From assembly GCA_947488605.1 (NCBI GenBank), contig CANKZJ010000008.1, positions 59,980-123,979 of the forward strand: a stretch of DNA of 64,000 nt, read 5' to 3'. Below, one piece after another: positions 18,953 through 27,668 of the stretch (position 1 is the stretch's first letter; each line of letters starts with the position of its first letter). Source of the DNA: an uncultured Paracoccaceae bacterium. GTDB lineage: Bacteria > Pseudomonadota > Alphaproteobacteria > Rhodobacterales > Rhodobacteraceae. The notes beneath the pieces were generated by a model. It searched no databases and was not told the origin of the DNA. It was given only the letters and a program-made list of their open reading frames with translations. The translations under genes and the position numbers were made by a program.

Positions 18953-19318
18953 ATGCGCCTTAGTTTTTCCCATATCGCGGCCGCCTTTTTTATGGTGCCA
19001 ACCTTGCTGGTCGCGGGGCCTTATGATGGCGTCTATAAACAGTCCGCGAATGCAGAATGTGGTTTGGTTGGCGTTGACGGTGGGGCGCTCAAAATCGAGG
19101 ACGACATCTTTTATGGTGTCGAGGTCGAATGCCGCATGACCAACCCGATTGATCTGACCGACATGAACGCGACGGTCTACGAGATGCAATGTTCGGGCGA
19201 GGGTCTGACGTGGACGGAAAGTGCCATGATGATGCCAGACGCCGATTTGACCGGTCTTTATATGATCTGGAGCGGCTATGCATTTCGCTATGACAGGTGC
19301 GAAAGCCGCGACCAATAG
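18953..19318 (+). CDS. Small exported hypothetical protein
   Basis: A 121-residue protein from the ATG at 18953, beginning MRLSFSHIAAAFFMVPTLLVAG, a clear Sec signal. A TTG at 18914 in the same frame has a GAGGA ribosome site and would add 13 residues; it is a real alternative start. The mature protein has four cysteines (AECGLVG, VECRMTN, MQCSGEG, DRCESRD), suggesting two disulfides in the periplasm, and is acidic. I recognise no family. It is divergent from ridA. Confidence 0.7.
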   Translation: MRLSFSHIAAAFFMVPTLLVAGPYDGVYKQSANAECGLVGVDGGALKIEDDIFYGVEVECRMTNPIDLTDMNATVYEMQCSGEGLTWTESAMMMPDADLTGLYMIWSGYAFRYDRCESRDQ

Positions 19319-19406
19319 GCGAAAAACCTCCCATAGTTTGTGGAAAACCGCCGATTTATTGACGTAATTCCGCTCATTCTTTGCACCGATAAATAGCGTG
19401 AATAGC

Positions 19407-19430
19407 GTCCCCATTGATGTTGGTGGGGAC
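19407..19430 (+). promoter_or_regulatory. Hairpin in the leader of the outer-membrane protein gene
   Basis: GTCCCCA pairs perfectly with TGGGGAC across a 10-base loop, about 105 bases upstream of the barrel-protein start. No T-run follows, so it is not a standard terminator for the upstream gene. It may be a 5'-UTR structure or an operator. Confidence 0.3.
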
Positions 19431-19535
19431 TGACAAGATTGGGATTAGACCGTTTGTCTGACCTCTCTAAAAGTGCGCCCGCCTGATCACCGGAGCTCAT
19501 TTTTAAAGAGCAAAGCGCAAATTGGAGAAAGACCC

Positions 19536-20090
19536 ATGAAGTATTTGGCCAAAACAATCGTATTGCCACTTCTTACACTCATCCCGACATCTGTTTTGGC
19601 AGACTGGAACGGAGCATATGCTGGTGCCGCAGTTGGCAACGTAGACGCGGAAGCGGATTTCGAACTCTCAACACAAGAATCCTTTAGCGATTCTGCAACA
19701 TTCAGCGGCTTTGTCGGCATGCAAGTGCAGAGCGGTTTGCTGGTCTACGGTGGCGAGCTTGCCATCGGCAACGCAGAGGACGCAGAGATCGAGTCCGGAG
19801 AAGTCCTGGAGCCATACACAGACATTAAGGGCCGCGTTGGCTACAGCTTTGGGGAGGTCTTGGCGTATGGTGTGGCTGGATATTCATTTGTGACCTACGA
19901 TGAGAATGGCACTGAGTTTGACGCATCTGGCTTCAGCTTTGGTGCTGGCGTCGATTATTTGATTACTGACAACATGTTCGTTGGCGCAGAGTATCTGGCA
20001 CGTCGCATGGACGGTGATTATCCAAACGATGACGCCGAATTTGATTTGGACGTCGATACGTTTTCTGTGCGTGTTGGTTTCAACTTCTGA
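19536..20090 (+). CDS. Outer-membrane beta-barrel protein (OmpA/Opacity-like porin family)
   Basis: A 184-residue protein starting MKYLAKTIVLPLLTLIPTSVLA. That signal, plus TTGGAGAAAG just upstream, fixes the start well inside the longer open frame. The mature part has alternating amphipathic strands (WNGAYAGAAVGNV, GRVGYSFGEVLAYGVAGYSF, FGAGVDYLITDNMFVGAEYL) and ends in Phe (VRVGFNF), the usual outer-membrane insertion signal. The size suggests an eight-stranded barrel. It is followed by a strong terminator. Confidence 0.9.
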   Translation: MKYLAKTIVLPLLTLIPTSVLADWNGAYAGAAVGNVDAEADFELSTQESFSDSATFSGFVGMQVQSGLLVYGGELAIGNAEDAEIESGEVLEPYTDIKGRVGYSFGEVLAYGVAGYSFVTYDENGTEFDASGFSFGAGVDYLITDNMFVGAEYLARRMDGDYPNDDAEFDLDVDTFSVRVGFNF

Positions 20091-20111
20091 TCAAGTTGTC
20101 ATGAAGTCTGG

Positions 20112-20142
20112 GAATGCCGTCTCGTTGAGGCGGCATTCTTTG
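20112..20142 (+). terminator. Terminator of the outer-membrane protein gene
   Basis: GAATGCCG pairs with CGGCATTC, with extra CTC/GAG pairing near the loop, followed by a T-rich stretch. It sits between convergent genes and may serve both. Confidence 0.75.
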
Positions 20143-20153
20143 TTTGAACGTTG

Positions 20154-22316
20154 TTAGTTTGAGGCACCTGTAAAGATTGAGTCGAGCAGGTTGAGAATAT
20201 CCTGCGCCGGTGCTTGTCCGCCTTGGCTTTGTAGCAAACCAGTGCCTTCTGGCCGCGGCGGAACCGTCATCGGCAGCGGTGTCGGTTGCAGCCCGCTCAG
20301 GACCCGCAGCATCGTTTCGCGCCAGATCGTTGCAGGGAGCCCGCCACCGGTGACACCGGTCAGGCGACTATTGTCATCGTACCCCATCCAGACGCCTGTC
20401 ACATAGTCACCAGTAAATCCGATGAACCATGCGTCACGCGACCCTTGGGTGGTGCCTGTTTTGCCTGCGATCTGCCAGCCATCAATACGGGCGCGCCGTC
20501 CGGTGCCAACCTCAACCACATTGCTCATCATCCACGTCAATTGCCGTGCGGCTTCTTCACGGATAACGCGTTCACCGATGCCGACACCGGTCGCATCCAT
20601 CAATGGCGTGTCATCCCCCAACAGTCTCAGATCCGTCAGGCCGTAGGGTGTCACTTGCGACCCACCATTCAGAATGCCCGCAAAAGCACCTGTCATATCC
20701 AGCAAGGTGCTCTCCGACACACCAAGCGCAAGCGCCGGACCCGCTGCGAGATCCCCTTGCACACCAAAGCCACTTGCAACTTCGCTGACCAATCCGCGCC
20801 CGACTTCCTCGGACACAACGATTGCAGGGATGTTACGGCTTGTCGCCAATGCATCGACCATCGTCACCGGGCCGAGGAATTCGCGATCATAGTTTTCTGG
20901 GCACCATTGCGGCGATCCGCGACGCTCCCAACATGTGGGCGCATCATCGATCATGTCGTAGGGCGACATGCCCAGATCGAGGGCTGCTGCGTAGATAAAG
21001 GGCTTAAACGCCGATCCCGTTTGCCGCAGCGCTTGCGTGGCGCGGTTGAACGCACCGGTCGCGCTGATATTGCGGCCACCGACCATTGCGCGCACAGCGC
21101 CATCCGCCGACATCACGACAATCGCTGCCTGCGCCTCGGACCCTTCGCGCACGTCGTTTTCAAACACTTGGATCAACGCCTCTTCCGCAGCGGTCTGGAT
21201 GCGTTGGTCAAGTGTTGTGCGAATGATGACGTCTTCAGTGGTATCGCGGGTGAAAAACTCAGGCCCGCTGGACATCACCCAATCGGCAAAGAACCCGCCG
21301 GAACTGGCGCGTGCCGCTTCGGACAACGTGGCAGGGTTCAGGCGGGCGTCACGCGCTTGCGCGGCAGTGACATAGCCTTGATCCTCCATCAACCCAATCA
21401 CGATCGATGCGCGATCTTGGGCGCGTTGCAGGTTGCGGGTCGGGGCGTTGGCGGATGGTGCAGTCAGAAGTCCCGCAAGCATGGCCGCTTGGGCCGGGTT
21501 CACTTCTGCCGCAGAAATACCGAAATAGCGTTGTGCAGCAGCCTCAAACCCACGGCTGCCTGCACCCAGGTAAGCGCGGTTCAGATAGATCGTGAGGATC
21601 TCTTGCTTGCTGTAGGCAATCTCCATGCCCAGGGCAAAAACAGCCTCACGGGCTTTGCGCCAAAGCGAGCCTTGGCGACAATCCGCCTCGTAAGCGCGTT
21701 CACTGTCCCATTTGTTCGCATCAAAGGGCACTCCAAGACACAGCAGTTTGGCGGTTTGCTGTGTGATGGTGGAACCACCGTTGCCCGAAAGCGGGCCGCG
21801 TCCGGCGCGCAAGTTGATGCGCACAGCCGACGCAATACCGCGCGGCGAAAGACCAAAGTGGCGATAAAAACGCTTATCTTCGGTTGCCACGACGGCGTTG
21901 TGTAAATGGGGTGACACGGTTTCAGTCGTCACCATCCCGCCGAACTGATCACCGCGCCATGCAAAAACGTCGCCTTGCAGGTCAGTCATGGTCACAGATC
22001 CGCGCGTCCGTTGATCAATCAGATCGGACATCGCAGGCATTTGTGCCGCAAAATAGAAAGAAAAGCCGCCAACGATCAACGCAGACACAAGACCAACGCG
22101 CCACGAGAACGCCCACGTCAGGCGGAACAGCCAACGAAATGGCGTCAGCAACCAACCAAAGAATCCGCGCGGGGCGGCCTTCTTTGGCGACGCCTTGCGC
22201 CGTGCCGCAGGTTTTGCGGTTTTCTTCTTGGGCGCTACCTTCTTTTTGGCCGCCGGTTTGGCTGCATAGCGCTTGTCGGCCACCAAAGGTGCCCGCTTTT
22301 TGCCGTTTCCACTCAT
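20154..22316 (-). CDS. Bifunctional class A penicillin-binding protein (PBP1 family)
   Basis: A 720-residue peptidoglycan synthase. The first 50 residues are a Lys/Ala/Pro-rich cytoplasmic tail (AAKKKVAPKKKTAKPAARRK), then a membrane helix near 72-92. The glycosyltransferase-51 domain has the catalytic ATEDKRFYRHFGL and GGSTITQQTAK. The transpeptidase domain has the serine motif SAFK (in TGSAFKPF), SRN and the KTGT motif (AGKTGTTQGSRDAWF). The protein polymerises and cross-links glycan strands in the periplasm. It is shorter than E. coli PBP1A and resembles the alphaproteobacterial PBP1 with a minimal C-terminus. Confidence 0.95.
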   Translation of the reverse strand: MSGNGKKRAPLVADKRYAAKPAAKKKVAPKKKTAKPAARRKASPKKAAPRGFFGWLLTPFRWLFRLTWAFSWRVGLVSALIVGGFSFYFAAQMPAMSDLIDQRTRGSVTMTDLQGDVFAWRGDQFGGMVTTETVSPHLHNAVVATEDKRFYRHFGLSPRGIASAVRINLRAGRGPLSGNGGSTITQQTAKLLCLGVPFDANKWDSERAYEADCRQGSLWRKAREAVFALGMEIAYSKQEILTIYLNRAYLGAGSRGFEAAAQRYFGISAAEVNPAQAAMLAGLLTAPSANAPTRNLQRAQDRASIVIGLMEDQGYVTAAQARDARLNPATLSEAARASSGGFFADWVMSSGPEFFTRDTTEDVIIRTTLDQRIQTAAEEALIQVFENDVREGSEAQAAIVVMSADGAVRAMVGGRNISATGAFNRATQALRQTGSAFKPFIYAAALDLGMSPYDMIDDAPTCWERRGSPQWCPENYDREFLGPVTMVDALATSRNIPAIVVSEEVGRGLVSEVASGFGVQGDLAAGPALALGVSESTLLDMTGAFAGILNGGSQVTPYGLTDLRLLGDDTPLMDATGVGIGERVIREEAARQLTWMMSNVVEVGTGRRARIDGWQIAGKTGTTQGSRDAWFIGFTGDYVTGVWMGYDDNSRLTGVTGGGLPATIWRETMLRVLSGLQPTPLPMTVPPRPEGTGLLQSQGGQAPAQDILNLLDSIFTGASN

Positions 22317-22444
22317 GATCCGCTCGATTGACTGCTTTGGTCTATTTTTTACGACTATAGCGTGGCCCGTCTCAAATGTAGAGCCGCGATGAGTCGCGTA
22401 AGTTGACTTTTTTGAACGCCTAATTTTTAAGCTAAGCGACTAAT

Positions 22445-22496
22445 TTGTGCAAATATTGTGCAAAAGGACTCGTTAACCGTCTGTTATGCACGTGCA
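22445..22496 (+). promoter_or_regulatory. Tandem TTGTGCAAA repeats and palindrome upstream of glnK
   Basis: TTGTGCAAA occurs twice, at 22445-22453 and 22456-22464, exactly 11 bp apart, so both copies face the same side of the helix. A perfect palindrome, TGCACGTGCA, lies at 22487-22496. The TGCA halves recall NtrC sites, which is plausible upstream of a nitrogen operon, but the spacing differs from the enteric consensus. The assignment to NtrC is inference. Confidence 0.45.
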
Positions 22497-22593
22497 GCAA
22501 TCTTGCCGCGCCCCTGTTCTAAGGCTCTTTGTATGCGTGCAAGCAGGCGCTGCCGAAACGAGGGCCTGCAAGAGAATTTGCAAGGGGAAGAAC

Positions 22594-22932
22594 GTGAAAC
22601 TCATCATTGCAACAATCAAACCGTTCAAGCTGGAGGAAGTGCGCGAAGCACTGACCACCGTAGGCGTGCGCGGCATGATGGTGTCTGAAATCAAGGGCTT
22701 CGGCTCGCAATCTGGCCACACCGAGATCTATCGCGGTGCGGAATATGCCGTGAATTTTGTACCGAAGGTTAAGCTGGAGATCGTCGTACAGGACAGCATG
22801 GCGGAACAGGTCGTGTCGACCATCGCATCCACTGCCAAGACCGAGAAAATCGGCGACGGCAAGATTTTCGTACTCGACGTGGAAAGCGCCGTTCGCGTGC
22901 GCACCGGCGAGACAAATGATGACGCGCTTTGA
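22594..22932 (+). CDS. glnK: PII nitrogen-regulatory protein GlnK
   Basis: A 112-residue PII signal protein with a GTG start preceded by AAGGGGAAG. Tyr51 in the T-loop (EIYRGAEYAVNF) is the site uridylylated by GlnD. The B-loop TEKIGDGKIFV and C-loop VRVRTGETND are intact. It senses ATP/ADP and 2-oxoglutarate and binds AmtB to block ammonium uptake when nitrogen is plentiful. The adjacent amtB gene supports GlnK over GlnB, since glnB usually precedes glnA. Confidence 0.95.
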   Translation: MKLIIATIKPFKLEEVREALTTVGVRGMMVSEIKGFGSQSGHTEIYRGAEYAVNFVPKVKLEIVVQDSMAEQVVSTIASTAKTEKIGDGKIFVLDVESAVRVRTGETNDDAL

Positions 22933-22954
22933 TCGCGGAACGAGGGACAAAACT

Positions 22955-24271
22955 ATGAAACTGACTAAGTACCTATCGGTTGGTGCGGCACTCACGCTGC
23001 TTCCAACCTTCGCGTTGGCACAGGACGCCGCGCCGAGCTTTGACGAGATCGGCCCGTACCTGATGACCACATTGCTGTTCTTAATCGGCGGCTTTCTTGT
23101 ATTCTGGATGGCAGCCGGTTTTGCCATGCTCGAAGCAGGTTTGGTGCGTTCAAAGAACGTCACAACCCAGCTGACAAAGAACATCGCGCTCTACTCCCTG
23201 TCGGCCATCATGTATTGGTTGGTCGGCTTTAACCTGATGTATCCGGGCGACGCTTGGATCATTCCAGGTTGGTTTGGCACATTCGCCCCAACATCGCTCG
23301 AGCCTGTTGGTCTTGCTGCTGCTGACGCCGCACTTGATTATGCGTCCGTTGCATCCGACTTCTTCTTCCAGTTGATGTTCTGTGCGACAACAGCATCCAT
23401 CGTTTCTGGTACACTGGCCGAGCGTATCAAGCTGTGGCCGTTCCTGATCTTCGTGGTCATCCTGACTGGTCTCATCTACCCAATTGGTGCGTCCTGGCAG
23501 TGGGGCGGCGGCTGGTTGTACGATATGGGCTTCTATGACTTCGCTGGTTCAACTGTTGTGCACGCAGCTGGTGGTTTCGCAGCCCTTGCAGGTGCGATCA
23601 TCCTTGGTGCCCGTATCGGCAAGTACAAAGATGGCAAAACGGTTCCAATGCCGGGTTCAAACCTTGCACTCGCAACACTGGGTACGTTCATCTTGTGGAT
23701 GGGTTGGTTTGGCTTCAACGGTGGATCGCAGCTTGCTGCGGGTACGGTTGGCGACATGACTGACATTGGCCGTATCTTTGCCAACACCAACATGGCCGCC
23801 GCTGCTGGTGCAGTTGCCGCACTGGTGATGAGCCAGGTGATGTACAAAAAGCCTGACCTCACAATGGTGCTGAACGGCGCGCTTGCCGGTCTGGTCTCCA
23901 TCACGGCCAGCCCGCTCGAGCCATCACTCTTTGGTGCGCTCTGGATCGGTGCTGTCGGTGGTATCATCGTCGTGTTCGCTGTCCCAATGCTGGACAAGTT
24001 CAAAATCGACGATGTGGTTGGTGCAATCCCGGTCCACCTGATCGCAGGCTTCTGGGGTACGATGGTCGTGCCGATCTATGCAGACGCAAGCTTCGTGACC
24101 CAGTTCATTGGCTTTGTTGCAATCGGTGGCTTCACATTCGTGATCAGCCTTGTGGCTTGGACAATCTTGAAAGGTGTGATGGGCATCCGTGTCTCTGAGC
24201 AGGCCGAGATCGATGGTCTCGATGTGTCAGAGCTGGGCATGGAAGCTTATCCGGAATTTTCAAAAGGCTGA
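22955..24271 (+). CDS. amtB: Ammonium transporter
   Basis: A 438-residue inner-membrane channel. A cleaved N-terminal segment MKLTKYLSVGAALTLLPTFA is followed by 11 predicted membrane helices. Characteristic stretches include FWMAAGFAMLEAGLVRSKN, FDFAGS-type YDFAGSTVVHAAGGFAALAG (with a pore histidine) and VHLIAGFWGTM. It conducts ammonium and is gated by GlnK encoded 22 bases upstream. The ATG at 22955 excludes the longer frame, which overlaps glnK in another phase. Confidence 0.96.
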   Translation: MKLTKYLSVGAALTLLPTFALAQDAAPSFDEIGPYLMTTLLFLIGGFLVFWMAAGFAMLEAGLVRSKNVTTQLTKNIALYSLSAIMYWLVGFNLMYPGDAWIIPGWFGTFAPTSLEPVGLAAADAALDYASVASDFFFQLMFCATTASIVSGTLAERIKLWPFLIFVVILTGLIYPIGASWQWGGGWLYDMGFYDFAGSTVVHAAGGFAALAGAIILGARIGKYKDGKTVPMPGSNLALATLGTFILWMGWFGFNGGSQLAAGTVGDMTDIGRIFANTNMAAAAGAVAALVMSQVMYKKPDLTMVLNGALAGLVSITASPLEPSLFGALWIGAVGGIIVVFAVPMLDKFKIDDVVGAIPVHLIAGFWGTMVVPIYADASFVTQFIGFVAIGGFTFVISLVAWTILKGVMGIRVSEQAEIDGLDVSELGMEAYPEFSKG

Positions 24272-24298
24272 TGTCCTTCCGGTCAGTCTATTGAAGCA

Positions 24299-24326
24299 AA
24301 CCCGGGCGTTCGCGCCCGGGTTTTTT
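24299..24326 (+). terminator. Strong intrinsic terminator of glnK-amtB
   Basis: AACCCGGGCG and CGCCCGGGTT form a 10-bp perfect stem on a TTCG tetraloop, followed by six Ts. This is among the clearest terminators in the window. Confidence 0.92.
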
Positions 24327-24478
24327 CGTTGTGGGTCCGGACACGCCAGGGCTGCCCGCAAAATGAACCCACCAAAATAGTTAACGCGCCCGAGAATAAA
24401 TTCGGCACCGGCGCGTAATTCCTTTGCAAGCTCTTGGTCATGTCGGCCGTTGAGCATTATCAAACAAAGGAATTACAG

Positions 24479-25405
24479 ATGATTACCCTTTCAAAACGCC
24501 TTCTGAGTGTAAGTGTTGTTGCGGGGCTTGCTGCATGCAGCAGTGGTGGTGGCGGCGATGATGCACCGCAACGAAGCGCATTTAATTTCGGTACAACAGA
24601 TGCCAACGCATCCGCCAACGGGCTGGACTTTGCTGATGCTGCATCGACCTTGACAGACGTAGACGGTCAAACTGTGACCGTGCGCATGGTGCGCCACGTC
24701 ACCGACGCGGAAACAGGCGAGGCAGTTCTACAAGTCACCAATGAAACGATCAGTATCGAAAATCTTGACGATGAAACACTGATCGCAACCATCGGCGGCG
24801 AAACCATCAGCTTTGTCGACGGTGCTGGGGTGCGCGCAGATGGTTCCGGAATCTTTGTCAGTGAATTTGGTACGGGTGAATTTTCGGAGGTCAATTCGCT
24901 CTTTGGCTACCCTGACGAGGGCGAACAAACCGAAGGCCTCTTTGTCGTCGGGCTTGAAACCAACCCAGAGGTCGTTCAGGCCCTCGCCGGTCAGGTCATC
25001 TATACTGGCTTCATCGAAGGATATGGCACGGAAACTACAAACGATGGCGAGCCCTTTGTGTCCGAAGCATTCTTTGACGGCAGTATCGAAATTGCGGCTG
25101 ATTTTGCGACCCAACAGATCTCAGGATCAAGCAGCATCGCGCTTAGCGCGGGTACAGAATTCGAGTTTGACGTCGCAGACGCCGCAATAACCGGCAATGG
25201 CTTTGGTGCTGATCTGACACTTGTTTCTTGTAGTGACGGTCTGACCTGCACGTCTAATTCCGATATTGGCGGCGTCTTTTTCGGCCCCAATGGCGAAGAG
25301 CTTGCAGGGATCGCTGGATTGGACCTGTCGACAATCGACGCTGACGGCAACACGTTGGATTATGTTGCTGCAGGCGGCTTTCTCGCTACTGCGGGCGAGG
25401 AATAG
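24479..25405 (+). CDS. Surface lipoprotein with TbpB-like C-terminal barrel
   Basis: A 308-residue protein starting MITLSKRLLSVSVVAG with lipobox GLAAC followed by the flexible SSGGGGDD linker, a pattern typical of lipoproteins sent to the cell surface. The chosen ATG has AAAGGAATT upstream; the open frame begins 15 codons earlier. The protein is acidic and beta-rich. Near its C-terminus is GGVFFGPNGEELAGI, the signature of the eight-stranded barrel in transferrin-binding protein B and related Slam-exported lipoproteins (family knowledge). A second protein in this window, at 47631-48428, carries the same motif. The ligand is unknown. Confidence 0.8.
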   Translation: MITLSKRLLSVSVVAGLAACSSGGGGDDAPQRSAFNFGTTDANASANGLDFADAASTLTDVDGQTVTVRMVRHVTDAETGEAVLQVTNETISIENLDDETLIATIGGETISFVDGAGVRADGSGIFVSEFGTGEFSEVNSLFGYPDEGEQTEGLFVVGLETNPEVVQALAGQVIYTGFIEGYGTETTNDGEPFVSEAFFDGSIEIAADFATQQISGSSSIALSAGTEFEFDVADAAITGNGFGADLTLVSCSDGLTCTSNSDIGGVFFGPNGEELAGIAGLDLSTIDADGNTLDYVAAGGFLATAGEE

Positions 25406-25442
25406 CCCTAAGCAGGCCACTGGCTGAAACCGGTTCCTGTGG

Positions 25443-25470
25443 TGCGCCCAACTGTCACAAGTTGGGCGCA
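25443..25470 (+). terminator. Hairpin downstream of the barrel lipoprotein
   Basis: TGCGCCCAACT pairs perfectly with AGTTGGGCGCA across a six-base loop, 38 bases after the lipoprotein stop. The flanking T-run is poor, so termination may be inefficient. Confidence 0.55.
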
Positions 25471-25494
25471 TTGCCACTGCGGGTGGAATTTCTT

Positions 25495-25528
25495 CGACAG
25501 ATTTGACTATATGCGCAAAAATCTGTCG
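25495..25528. promoter_or_regulatory. Dyad upstream of dgcN
   Basis: CGACAGATTT and AAATCTGTCG form a perfect 10-bp inverted repeat with a 14-base centre, about 100 bases upstream of dgcN. A possible -35 box (TTGACT) overlaps it. It is a good candidate operator for the D-amino-acid genes. Confidence 0.45.
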
Positions 25529-25626
25529 CAATTACTTATTCGAGTGACCCATTCTGCGATAAAATTTCCCCCTGCCGCGCGATATCTTCGGCGCAATACG
25601 AATCCATTCATTGCCGGAGCCTTGCC

Positions 25627-26628
25627 ATGATCCAGACCCCTTATCTTTTGTTCCTCGGGGATGCCCCTGATCAGCTTGCCGCCAAGGTAGCCCAAGGCAT
25701 CAAGGATTGGCGTCCAGAGAATGCCGTCGGCCAATACCGGATGCCCGGATGCGGCGCAGATCTGGGTATCGGCGATATGACCCTGGAAGAGGCAAAAGCC
25801 GCGGGAGCGAAGACGCTCGTGATTGGTGTGGCAAACCGTGGCGGCTATATCTCGAAGGCTTGGAAAGAGGTCTTGGTAAAGGCCTTGCAGATGGGTTTTG
25901 ATATCGCCTCTGGTCTGCATAATCTGTTGCGCGACGAAGACGAATTGATCGCAGCTTGCCGTGTGAACGGACGGACATTGTTTGATGTGCGCATTCCCTC
26001 TGTCGCCTACCCAATTGCAAATGGAAAAAAGCGGACAGGGAAACGTTGTCTCGCCATTGGGACCGATTGTTCGGTGGGTAAGATGTACACCGGACTTGCG
26101 ATGGATGCCGAGATGCACAAGCGCGGTATGAAATCGACATTCCGCCCAACAGGCCAGACCGGTATCTTGATCACCGGTGGTGGTGTTCCCCTCGACGCTG
26201 TGATCGCTGACTTCATGGCAGGTGCCGTTGAATATCTGACCCCGGACAACGATCCTGATCATTGGGACCATATTGAGGGGCAGGGCAGCTTGTTCCACGT
26301 TTCTTACTCTGGCGTCACAATGGCCTTGATCCATGGAGGTCAGCCCGACGCGCTGATCCTCGCACATGAACCAACCCGGACGCATATGCGCGGGTTGCCG
26401 GACTATGATTTGCCAAGCCTCGAGACGCTGCGCGACACGTCGTTGCCAATCGCGCGGATTGCCAACCCAGCTTGCCAAATCGTTGGCGTGTCCGTGAACA
26501 CGCAACATCTGTCCGAGGAAGAGGCGTTGGCGTACATGGCAGAGGTTGAAAAGCGGATGGGCTTGCCAACCGTTGATACGTTCCGTCAGGGTGCGGCGCG
26601 TTTGGTGGATGCTTTGGAAGCTCTCTAA
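25627..26628 (+). CDS. dgcN: DgcN-type protein of D-glutamate catabolism (DUF1611)
   Basis: A 333-residue DUF1611 protein with a P-loop-like stretch GTDCSVGKMYT at residues 145-155 and conserved VANRGGYI and HNLLRDE segments. Proteins of this family are known as DgcN, working with the racemase DgcA in marine bacteria that grow on D-glutamate; DgcN is described as the N-acetyltransferase step (from memory of the family). The next genes are dgcA and a D-amino-acid transaminase, which supports that reading. No LysR-type dgcR regulator is next to it here. The ATG is preceded by GGAGCC. Confidence 0.85.
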   Translation: MIQTPYLLFLGDAPDQLAAKVAQGIKDWRPENAVGQYRMPGCGADLGIGDMTLEEAKAAGAKTLVIGVANRGGYISKAWKEVLVKALQMGFDIASGLHNLLRDEDELIAACRVNGRTLFDVRIPSVAYPIANGKKRTGKRCLAIGTDCSVGKMYTGLAMDAEMHKRGMKSTFRPTGQTGILITGGGVPLDAVIADFMAGAVEYLTPDNDPDHWDHIEGQGSLFHVSYSGVTMALIHGGQPDALILAHEPTRTHMRGLPDYDLPSLETLRDTSLPIARIANPACQIVGVSVNTQHLSEEEALAYMAEVEKRMGLPTVDTFRQGAARLVDALEAL

Positions 26629-26666
26629 ACGCGGCACTCGCAGTTGATGGTGTGAGTTTGACTTTT

Positions 26667-26689
26667 ATGCCTTCGGCGAAGGTATTTTT
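26667..26689 (+). terminator. Hairpin with T-run between dgcN and dgcA
   Basis: ATGCCTTC pairs with GAAGGTAT (one G-T pair) around a GGC loop, and TTTTG follows. It lies between two genes expected to be co-expressed. It may be a partial terminator that lowers dgcA expression, or a dispersed hairpin element. Confidence 0.5.
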
Positions 26690-26708
26690 GAACAGAAGAA
26701 GATGAATT

Positions 26709-27668
26709 ATGCAGGTATCCGTTGCGCGTGATGTGTTCCAACTGGCGCAAGTCTTTACCATCAGTCGAGGATCGCGGACGCAAGCCGAAGTTCTGACTGT
26801 CACGATTGACAGCGATGGTGTGCGCGGTGTTGGCGAATGCGTGCCTTATGCGCGCTACGGCGAGACATTGGATAGTGTGACGGCACAGGTCGAAGGCTTT
26901 GCTGCCGCTTGGCCTGAATTGCCCGATGCGCTGCCGGCGGGGGCTGCACGAAATGCACTGGATTGCGCGTTTTGGGATCATGCGGCGAAGCGGGCAGGTA
27001 GACGCGTTTGGGATCTGTTAGGGTTGCCTCAGCCCCAGCCAGAGATCACGGCTTATACCCTGTCGTTGGACACGCCTGAGGCGATGCAACGCCAAGCAGC
27101 CGAAAATGCAGCGCGACCGTTGTTAAAGATCAAACTGGGCACGCCGGATGATATGGCGCGTCTCGAGGCTGTGCGCCGTGGCGCCCCCCATGTGCCGATT
27201 ATCGTTGACGCCAACGAAGGGTGGACAGCTGAGGTCTATGCCGACCTCGCCCCCCATCTGATCCGCTTGGGCGTGCAAATGGTCGAACAACCACTGCCCG
27301 CTGGTCAGGATGATATGTTGGCTGAGATCGCCCGCCCGCTCCCCGTTTGCGCCGACGAAAGCTGCCATGACCGTGCCAGCCTGCTCGGTTTGAAGGGCAA
27401 GTATGACATGGTGAATATCAAACTGGACAAGGCTGGCGGCCTGACCGAGGCCCTTGCCTTGAAACGCCAAGCACTGGCCGAAGGCTATGGCGTGATGGTG
27501 GGTTGCATGGTGGGATCGTCACTTGCGATGGCTCCGGCGACTATTTTGGCCCAAGGTGTGGCGTTTACCGACCTTGACGGACCGCTGTTATTGGCCGAAG
27601 ACCGGGATGTACCTTTGAAATTTGATGAACATGGCGTGCACCCGCCCGCCGCAGCACTTTGGGGATGA
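26709..27668 (+). CDS. dgcA: N-acetyl-D-glutamate racemase DgcA / dipeptide epimerase family
   Basis: A 319-residue enolase-superfamily enzyme of the muconate-lactonising/dipeptide-epimerase subgroup. Catalytic elements are visible: the KxK motif (LLKIKLG, Lys140 and Lys142), metal ligands Asp167 (IVDANEGW), Glu193 (VEQPLP) and Asp216 (CADESCHD), and the second base within IKLDKAGG (Lys238/Lys241). It would racemise N-acetyl-D-glutamate in the DgcN-DgcA route, or epimerise Ala-Glu dipeptides from murein. The adjacent dgcN and D-transaminase favour the first. Its stop overlaps the next start (ATGA). Confidence 0.85.
   Translation: MQVSVARDVFQLAQVFTISRGSRTQAEVLTVTIDSDGVRGVGECVPYARYGETLDSVTAQVEGFAAAWPELPDALPAGAARNALDCAFWDHAAKRAGRRVWDLLGLPQPQPEITAYTLSLDTPEAMQRQAAENAARPLLKIKLGTPDDMARLEAVRRGAPHVPIIVDANEGWTAEVYADLAPHLIRLGVQMVEQPLPAGQDDMLAEIARPLPVCADESCHDRASLLGLKGKYDMVNIKLDKAGGLTEALALKRQALAEGYGVMVGCMVGSSLAMAPATILAQGVAFTDLDGPLLLAEDRDVPLKFDEHGVHPPAAALWG

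Noticed and set aside
20286..21905. A 539-codon plus-strand frame
   Set aside because: It lies entirely antisense to the penicillin-binding protein, whose motifs are complete. The antisense translation has no domain pattern and is rich in Cys/His/Arg, as shadow frames of GC-rich genes are.
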